From contig JALWON010000421.1 in assembly GCA_027083475.1 (NCBI GenBank), forward strand, positions 1 through 10,555: 10,555 bases of DNA, in the 5' to 3' direction. Made by a program: the position numbers and the translations under genes. This document shows, in pieces, positions 6,615 to 10,555 of this stretch. The notes under the pieces were generated by a model. It saw only the letters and a list, made by a program, of their open reading frames with translations, was not told the DNA's origin and made no database searches. Position 1 is the first letter of the stretch. Each line of letters starts with the position of its first letter. The DNA is from Sulfurimonas sp. (GTDB taxonomy: Bacteria > Campylobacterota > Campylobacteria > Campylobacterales > Sulfurimonadaceae).

Positions 6615-7346
6615 CTATTTTCTGTAGTGTACAATCTTCTCTCTTAAAGGGGATGGAAGTAGATTTAAAAAGCGGATGATTAAGTAAAATCTAAAGGGAA
6701 ATGCATAAAACTCCTTGCCCTTCTCTATCGCTTGTTTCATGCGTTTGACTCCCGCTTGTGTTTGTAAAAGAAAAGGCATTGTAAACTCATTTTTATCTGT
6801 CATTTCACTTTTTATAAATCCGGGTAAAAGTGTAATCACTTGCACACCATAAGGTTTATACTTGTAGCGTATGCCCTCTGCATAAGCATTTAAAGCTCGT
6901 TTTGAAGCAGAGTAGACTTTAGAAGTCGGCATTGAAAAAAGCGAAGCTAAAGAGGAGATAAAGACTATCGTTCCCTTACGTTTGTCTCGAAACTGAGGCA
7001 GTAACACTTCTAAAATTGCATGGGTGGAGAGGACATTGACATCAAAAAGATTTTCAAACTCTGCTATGGTAGGAATGTCTCCTTTATGCCCAAGTGAAAT
7101 GCCTGCGTTTAAGATGACCATATCGATGTCTTGGATGGTTTTGATTTTGGCTTGCAAGGTGGGAAAGTCTGTCACATCGACTGTAATAATTTCTATATTT
7201 TTACAACTACCTTGAAATTCATTTTTTAAAGCAAGAAGATTTTGCTCACGACGAGCCAGCAGAACAAGTGCATTATCTACACTCGCATATTGCCGAGCAA
7301 ACTCAGCCCCGAGTCCAGAGCTTGCCCCAGTAATGAGGATTTTCAT
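6615..7346 (-). CDS. Short-chain dehydrogenase/reductase (243 aa)
   Basis: A classical SDR that transfers hydride between NAD(P)H and a carbonyl/alcohol substrate. Visible are the Rossmann glycine motif GASSGLG (residues 7-13), Arg-Arg in LLARREQ after the second strand (suggesting NADPH preference), the structural NAG motif in VILNAGIS, the catalytic Ser in FISSLAS and the YSASK catalytic Tyr-Lys pair. The C-terminus (FYLIIRFLNLLPSPLREKI) is hydrophobic and basic, as in SDRs that lie against the membrane. Start is ATG 7346; AGGA, overlapping the hom stop codon, is 3 nt upstream. The gap to hom is 5 nt and to the formate dehydrogenase 15 nt, so it is probably co-transcribed. The substrate cannot be named; DltE/YqjQ-type oxidoreductases are the nearest familiar group. 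Confidence 0.85.
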   Translation of the reverse strand: MKILITGASSGLGAEFARQYASVDNALVLLARREQNLLALKNEFQGSCKNIEIITVDVTDFPTLQAKIKTIQDIDMVILNAGISLGHKGDIPTIAEFENLFDVNVLSTHAILEVLLPQFRDKRKGTIVFISSLASLFSMPTSKVYSASKRALNAYAEGIRYKYKPYGVQVITLLPGFIKSEMTDKNEFTMPFLLQTQAGVKRMKQAIEKGKEFYAFPFRFYLIIRFLNLLPSPLREKIVHYRK

Positions 7347-7351
7347 AAATC

Positions 7352-8614
7352 CTAGACTATCCGAATCATCACAGGACGGGCATTGACAAAATCAAGTGCT
7401 TCAAGCTCATTGATCATCGCTTGAATATCACTCTCTTTAGCTTCATGTGTCGAAATGAGTAAGTTGGCACTCTCATTTTCTGCTGGACGTTGGAGCATCG
7501 TCTCAATGGAGATATTGTGTGTCTCATAGATTTTTGTGAGTTTTGCTAAAACGCCTGCCTTGTCAGAGACATTGACTCGTAAGTAGTATTTTGAGACAAT
7601 ATTTGCACTTTGCTTGAGTCGCAATTGACTCCCTTCCATTGGGCGGTTAAAGCCAAGCATCGGTGTTGATTTTCCACTTCTTGCGATGTCGATGATGTTG
7701 GCAACCACGGCAGAAGCTGTTGCATCACCACCCGCTCCCGCTCCATAGTAAAGTGTCTCTCCTACTTTGTCACCCACAACACTGATGGCATTCATCACTC
7801 CATCAATCTTCGCTATCATCTCCTCTTGTTTGATAAGACATGCATGCACACGCAGCTCTACTTCATCTCCATCTTTTTTCGCGATACCAAGTAGTTTAAT
7901 CGCATAGCCAAACTCTTTGGCAAACGCGATATCTTCACTTCGTACATTATCAATACCCTCTATGAGAATATCTTCAGGTTTTGCATCGATTCCATAGGCG
8001 ATAGAAGCTAAAATAAGCAGTTTATGCGCCGCATCAAAACCACCCACATCAAATGTAGGGTCGGCCTCTGCATAGCCTAATTCCTGTGCCTCTTTTAAGA
8101 TAGCATCGTAACTCACACCATTGTTTGTCATCTCTGTCATCATGTAGTTACAAGTCCCATTCATAATCCCCATAATAGACTCGATGTGATTTGCTGAGAG
8201 TCCATCACGAAGAGCATTAATGATTGGGATACCACCAGCAACAGAAGCTTCATACTCAAACGCAATGTTTTGTGCTATTTCTTGTAATTCGTAACGGTGG
8301 TATGCTAAGAGTGCTTTGTTTGCTGTCACTACAGCTTTACCTGCATTTAAGGCACGTTTAACCACTTCAAAAGGCTCATCAACACCACCCATAAGTTCAA
8401 CAACAATGTCAATCTCGCCATCTTCTAAAACATCATCCACATTATCTGTAATAATGATGTCTAAACCTCTCTCTTTGCTCAGGTTTTTCACAACCCCACT
8501 CTTAACAACAATGTCCACACCTGCACGAGCAGAAATCACATCTGCATTATCTCGTAAAATCTCTGCGACACTTGTTCCTACTGTTCCAACACCGATTATT
8601 CCGACTTTTAACAT
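7352..8614 (-). CDS. hom: Homoserine dehydrogenase (420 aa)
   Basis: Reduces aspartate-4-semialdehyde to homoserine with NAD(P)H, the branch point towards threonine and methionine. Domains in order: an N-terminal Rossmann domain with GVGTVG at 8-13; the catalytic/dimerisation region with NKALLAYH, GGIPIINALRDGL, IMGIMNGTCNYMMTEM and EAQELGYAEADPTFDVGG, all hallmark segments of the family; and a C-terminal ACT domain beginning YYLRVNVSDKAGVLAKL, the usual site for threonine feedback control. Length is normal for the monofunctional ACT-bearing form. I choose ATG 8614, 1 nt after the aminotransferase stop, so that the Rossmann strand starts at residue 3; the longer TTG 8641 reading would overlap the previous gene by 26 nt. 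The ribosome site is weak (GAGAG), suggesting coupling to the upstream gene. Confidence 0.96.
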   Translation of the reverse strand: MLKVGIIGVGTVGTSVAEILRDNADVISARAGVDIVVKSGVVKNLSKERGLDIIITDNVDDVLEDGEIDIVVELMGGVDEPFEVVKRALNAGKAVVTANKALLAYHRYELQEIAQNIAFEYEASVAGGIPIINALRDGLSANHIESIMGIMNGTCNYMMTEMTNNGVSYDAILKEAQELGYAEADPTFDVGGFDAAHKLLILASIAYGIDAKPEDILIEGIDNVRSEDIAFAKEFGYAIKLLGIAKKDGDEVELRVHACLIKQEEMIAKIDGVMNAISVVGDKVGETLYYGAGAGGDATASAVVANIIDIARSGKSTPMLGFNRPMEGSQLRLKQSANIVSKYYLRVNVSDKAGVLAKLTKIYETHNISIETMLQRPAENESANLLISTHEAKESDIQAMINELEALDFVNARPVMIRIV

Positions 8615-8615
8615 A

Positions 8616-9842
8616 CTATTTACTCTCTTTTTCACAATCAAACTGCTTTAAAAAATGTTTGATATTTTTTGCTGCTTGACGGATGCGGTTATCATTCTCT
8701 ATGAGTGCGATACGTACATACCCCTCACCATACGCACCAAAACCAATCCCTGGAGCCACGGCTACACCTGCTTCAGTCAGTAGGCGTTTAGAGAACTCTA
8801 AAGAGCCTAAATGTGCTGCACACTCAGGAATCTTTGCCCATGAGAACATACTTGCTTGATTTTTACGTATATGCCAACCCGCTCTTGCAAATGCTTCAAT
8901 AAGCACGTCTTGACGGTGGTCATACTTGTCTGTAATGTCTTGAACACATTGTTGGTCACCATTGAGTGCGACAGTTGCTGCTACTTGAATAGGTGTAAAC
9001 ATTCCATAATCAAGCCATGATTTTATCTTTTGCAGGGCGCCTATGAGTTTAGGGTTTCCTACAAAGAAACCTACGCGCCAACCTGCCATGTTGTAAGATT
9101 TTGAGAGTGTAAATGACTCTACGGCTACATCTTTTGCACCTGGAACTGCCATAATAGAAGGTGTTTTATAGCCACCAAAAGTGATGTCACCATACGCAAT
9201 ATCGGAGATAATATAAAATCTTTTTTCTTTCGCCATCGCCACTAAACGCACATAAAATTCTGGAGTTACTGTGGCAGTTGATGGATTATGCGGGAAGTTT
9301 ACAAGAACATATTTTGGTTTTGGAGAGCTCTCTTTAAAAACACGCTCTAAACTCTCAAAAAATTTATCTTCATCTACTTTATAATCTTCATCAAACTCTA
9401 TGCCAAACTTAACAACATTGCCACCCGCTAAAATGAAAGAGTACTCATGAATAGGGTAAGTAGGATCAGGAACGACAGCCACATCTCCCGGATTTGTAAT
9501 AGCATATGTAAGATGAGCATAGCCCTCTTTAGAACCCATTGTTGCTACACACTCTGTCTCAGGATCTAAAACGCAGTTATAACGACGCGCATACCAATCA
9601 GCAATCGCTTGTAAAAGTTTGGGGATACCCTTAGAGACAGAATAGCCATGTGTCTTTGTTTTTTGGGCTGATTCAACGAGTTTTTCACGAATGTGCTCTG
9701 GTGTGTCACCATCAGGATTGCCCATTGAAAAATCAATGACATCTTTTCCCGCACGGCGTTCTTTCATTTTTATGTCATTGACTTCTGCAAAAACATACTT
9801 TGGAAGTCTCTCAACTCTGTTAAATTTTATCTCATCAAACAT
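8616..9842 (-). CDS. PLP-dependent class I aminotransferase (408 aa), AlaC/DapL-like group
   Basis: A fold-type I aminotransferase. Recognisable residues are Asn 186 (NFPHNPS), Asp 214 and Tyr 217 (SDIAYGD), the PLP-binding Lys 248 in SFTLSKSYNMAGWRVGF, Arg 256 for PLP phosphate, and the substrate-carboxylate Arg 377 in GYVRIAL. The overall pattern, such as VIDFSMGNPDGDTPEHI near the N-terminus, matches the AlaC/YfdZ and LL-diaminopimelate aminotransferase neighbourhood; the amino donor (alanine, aspartate or glutamate) cannot be fixed from sequence. Pairing with hom, 1 nt downstream, occurs in other Campylobacterota as I recall and suggests work in aspartate-family amino-acid metabolism. Start is ATG 9842 with AGGA 6-7 nt upstream. 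The palindromic element ends 23 bp upstream of the start, so the gene's leader, or its promoter spacing, has been altered by that insertion. Confidence 0.9.
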   Translation of the reverse strand: MFDEIKFNRVERLPKYVFAEVNDIKMKERRAGKDVIDFSMGNPDGDTPEHIREKLVESAQKTKTHGYSVSKGIPKLLQAIADWYARRYNCVLDPETECVATMGSKEGYAHLTYAITNPGDVAVVPDPTYPIHEYSFILAGGNVVKFGIEFDEDYKVDEDKFFESLERVFKESSPKPKYVLVNFPHNPSTATVTPEFYVRLVAMAKEKRFYIISDIAYGDITFGGYKTPSIMAVPGAKDVAVESFTLSKSYNMAGWRVGFFVGNPKLIGALQKIKSWLDYGMFTPIQVAATVALNGDQQCVQDITDKYDHRQDVLIEAFARAGWHIRKNQASMFSWAKIPECAAHLGSLEFSKRLLTEAGVAVAPGIGFGAYGEGYVRIALIENDNRIRQAAKNIKHFLKQFDCEKESK

Positions 9843-9865
9843 TTTATAGTCCTAGCTAAATTATT

Positions 9866-10135
9866 AGACTTCTTTCATAACCTACGATACTTCTCAGAGG
9901 TTTAAAAAGAGGTAAGATAGTGCAAAACAAATTTTTATGCCTAGTTGTAGCTAAGAATAAAACATTTTTTTGTGCTAGGTTGCCTCTTTTTAAACCTTCC
10001 ACAGGACACCTTATAGAGAGCTTTACTCTTCGTTAGATAACCTTTAGCATAGCTACACCTATGATAAAGAACATCTGCCTTGATTAAAACTCTCTATAAA
10101 GTGCTGAGGAGTATCGTAGGTTATGAAAAAAGTCT
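9866..10135 (-). mobile_element. Palindromic cloverleaf mobile element, copy 2 (270 bp), upstream of the aminotransferase
   Basis: This copy is inverted relative to copy 1 (3458-3725) and about 90% identical by eye, with roughly 25 differences. Outer arms 9866-9897 and 10104-10135 pair over 32 bp with two imperfect positions. Arm A (9898-9997) has a perfect 15-bp base stem AGGTTTAAAAAGAGG; a mini hairpin TCC-ACA-GGA lies at 9998-10006; arm B (10007-10103) has a 14-bp base stem with one imperfect pair. Many differences from copy 1 are matched on the opposite arm, so all stems are kept. The flanks are ATT and AAT, not a clean direct repeat, and the outer stem has decayed slightly, which suggests an older insertion. 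It lies 28 bp after the stop of the upstream gene and 23 bp before the aminotransferase start, on the leader side of the operon. No coding frame. Confidence 0.85.
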
Positions 10136-10163
10136 AATGCTATTTTAGCGAAAAATGTTTAAT

Positions 10164-10555
10164 CTACCGTATGCCCTTTGGGGTAAGCACTAAAGCATCT
10201 TTGATATTTTTCAAAGTATACATATCTGAAATTTTAATATATTTTGCTTCTAGGGGAATTTTGACATTCAAATGCGCATATTTTGTCTCTTTTTTTATCA
10301 CTTTTAAAAGATGTAAAGAGGCATCATAAAAGGCAATATAAGGGTGCCAATAGTTTCTTCTTGTACTTTTTATAGTGAGTGCATTAATGGAGGAGCAATC
10401 AAGCCAATGGGCATAAAGAGAGTGTTTGAGAGCCACCTCTTCTGAGTCTTTCAAGTCTATGACATTGAGATAGGCATGACTCATATCAATAGTGTACGTC
10501 CACTCGCTCAGTGATTCTCTTGTAATATCACTTATAAATGCGCCCGACTTTTTTA
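10164..10555 (-). CDS. Unrecognised protein, C-terminal part only (5' end outside the window)
   Basis: The frame is open from the right edge to TAG at 10166-10164, about 130 codons. An internal ATG at 10484 exists but has no clear ribosome site, and the frame continues upstream through SGAFISDITRESLSEWTYTI, so the real start is probably beyond the edge. The visible protein is soluble-looking with alternating strands (HPYIAFYDASLHLLKVIKK, AKYIKISDMYTLKNIKDA) and many aromatic residues, without membrane segments or a catalytic motif I know. It may be a beta-rich, perhaps carbohydrate-related domain, but I do not name a family. It reads in the same direction as the aminotransferase operon but is separated from it by the palindromic element. 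Confidence 0.6.
   Translation of the reverse strand, partial: KKSGAFISDITRESLSEWTYTIDMSHAYLNVIDLKDSEEVALKHSLYAHWLDCSSINALTIKSTRRNYWHPYIAFYDASLHLLKVIKKETKYAHLNVKIPLEAKYIKISDMYTLKNIKDALVLTPKGIR

Noticed and set aside
9843..9870. A promoter -10 (TAATAA) just upstream of the aminotransferase
   Set aside because: The match is poor, no -35 lies at proper distance, and the bases form the element end; too weak to annotate.
9863..10138. A target-site duplication around element copy 2
   Set aside because: With the same boundaries as copy 1 the flanks are ATT and AAT, which are not direct repeats; shifting the boundary by one gives only AT/AT, too short to claim.
1..10555. CRISPR array, tRNA or rRNA genes
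   Set aside because: No regularly spaced direct repeats or RNA-gene signatures were seen on either strand; the only repeats found by eye are the two palindromic elements.

Overview
The window reads as a low-GC chromosomal segment of a Campylobacterota-type bacterium, probably Sulfurimonas-like. This is an inference from AT-rich codon use, the aminotransferase–homoserine dehydrogenase pairing, the style of the toxin–antitoxin proteins and a Cys-type formate dehydrogenase; no marker gene fixes the genus. Every gene I can support lies on the minus strand, so transcription runs from high to low coordinates.

Right edge to centre: a partial, unrecognised gene (10164 to beyond 10555) is followed by a 270-bp palindromic mobile element (copy 2, 9866-10135). 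Next comes a tightly packed gene row: a class I aminotransferase (9842-8616), homoserine dehydrogenase hom (8614-7352), a short-chain dehydrogenase (7346-6615), a Cys-type molybdopterin formate dehydrogenase (6599-4530) and a six-TM hybrid histidine kinase (4517-2531). Gaps are 1 to 15 nt, so this looks like one operon. The first two genes fit the aspartate/threonine-methionine branch; the other three have no obvious pathway link to it.

The kinase is broken by a second copy of the palindromic element (copy 1, 3458-3725) flanked by a 3-bp AAT duplication. Conceptual removal of the element and one AAT restores a continuous 571-codon kinase (HisKA–HATPase–REC) across a VLDISKIESG motif. The two copies lie in opposite orientation, about 90% identical by eye, and fold as a cloverleaf: a 31-32 bp outer stem, two roughly 100-nt hairpin arms, and a tiny 3-bp hairpin between them. 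Several differences between the copies are compensated across the stems.

Left part: directly after the kinase stop is a near-consensus promoter (TTGACT-17-TATAAT) followed about 60 bp downstream of the predicted start by a strong intrinsic terminator, suggesting an unannotated small RNA of about 95 nt. Then comes a degraded toxin–antitoxin remnant (2355-2189), an McrB-like AAA+ ATPase (2187-313) with no McrC beside it, and an intact-looking antitoxin (326-75) that overlaps the mcrB-like gene by 14 nt and the start of a truncated ParE/RelE-like toxin (78 to the edge) by 4 nt. This left section resembles a small defence/TA island.
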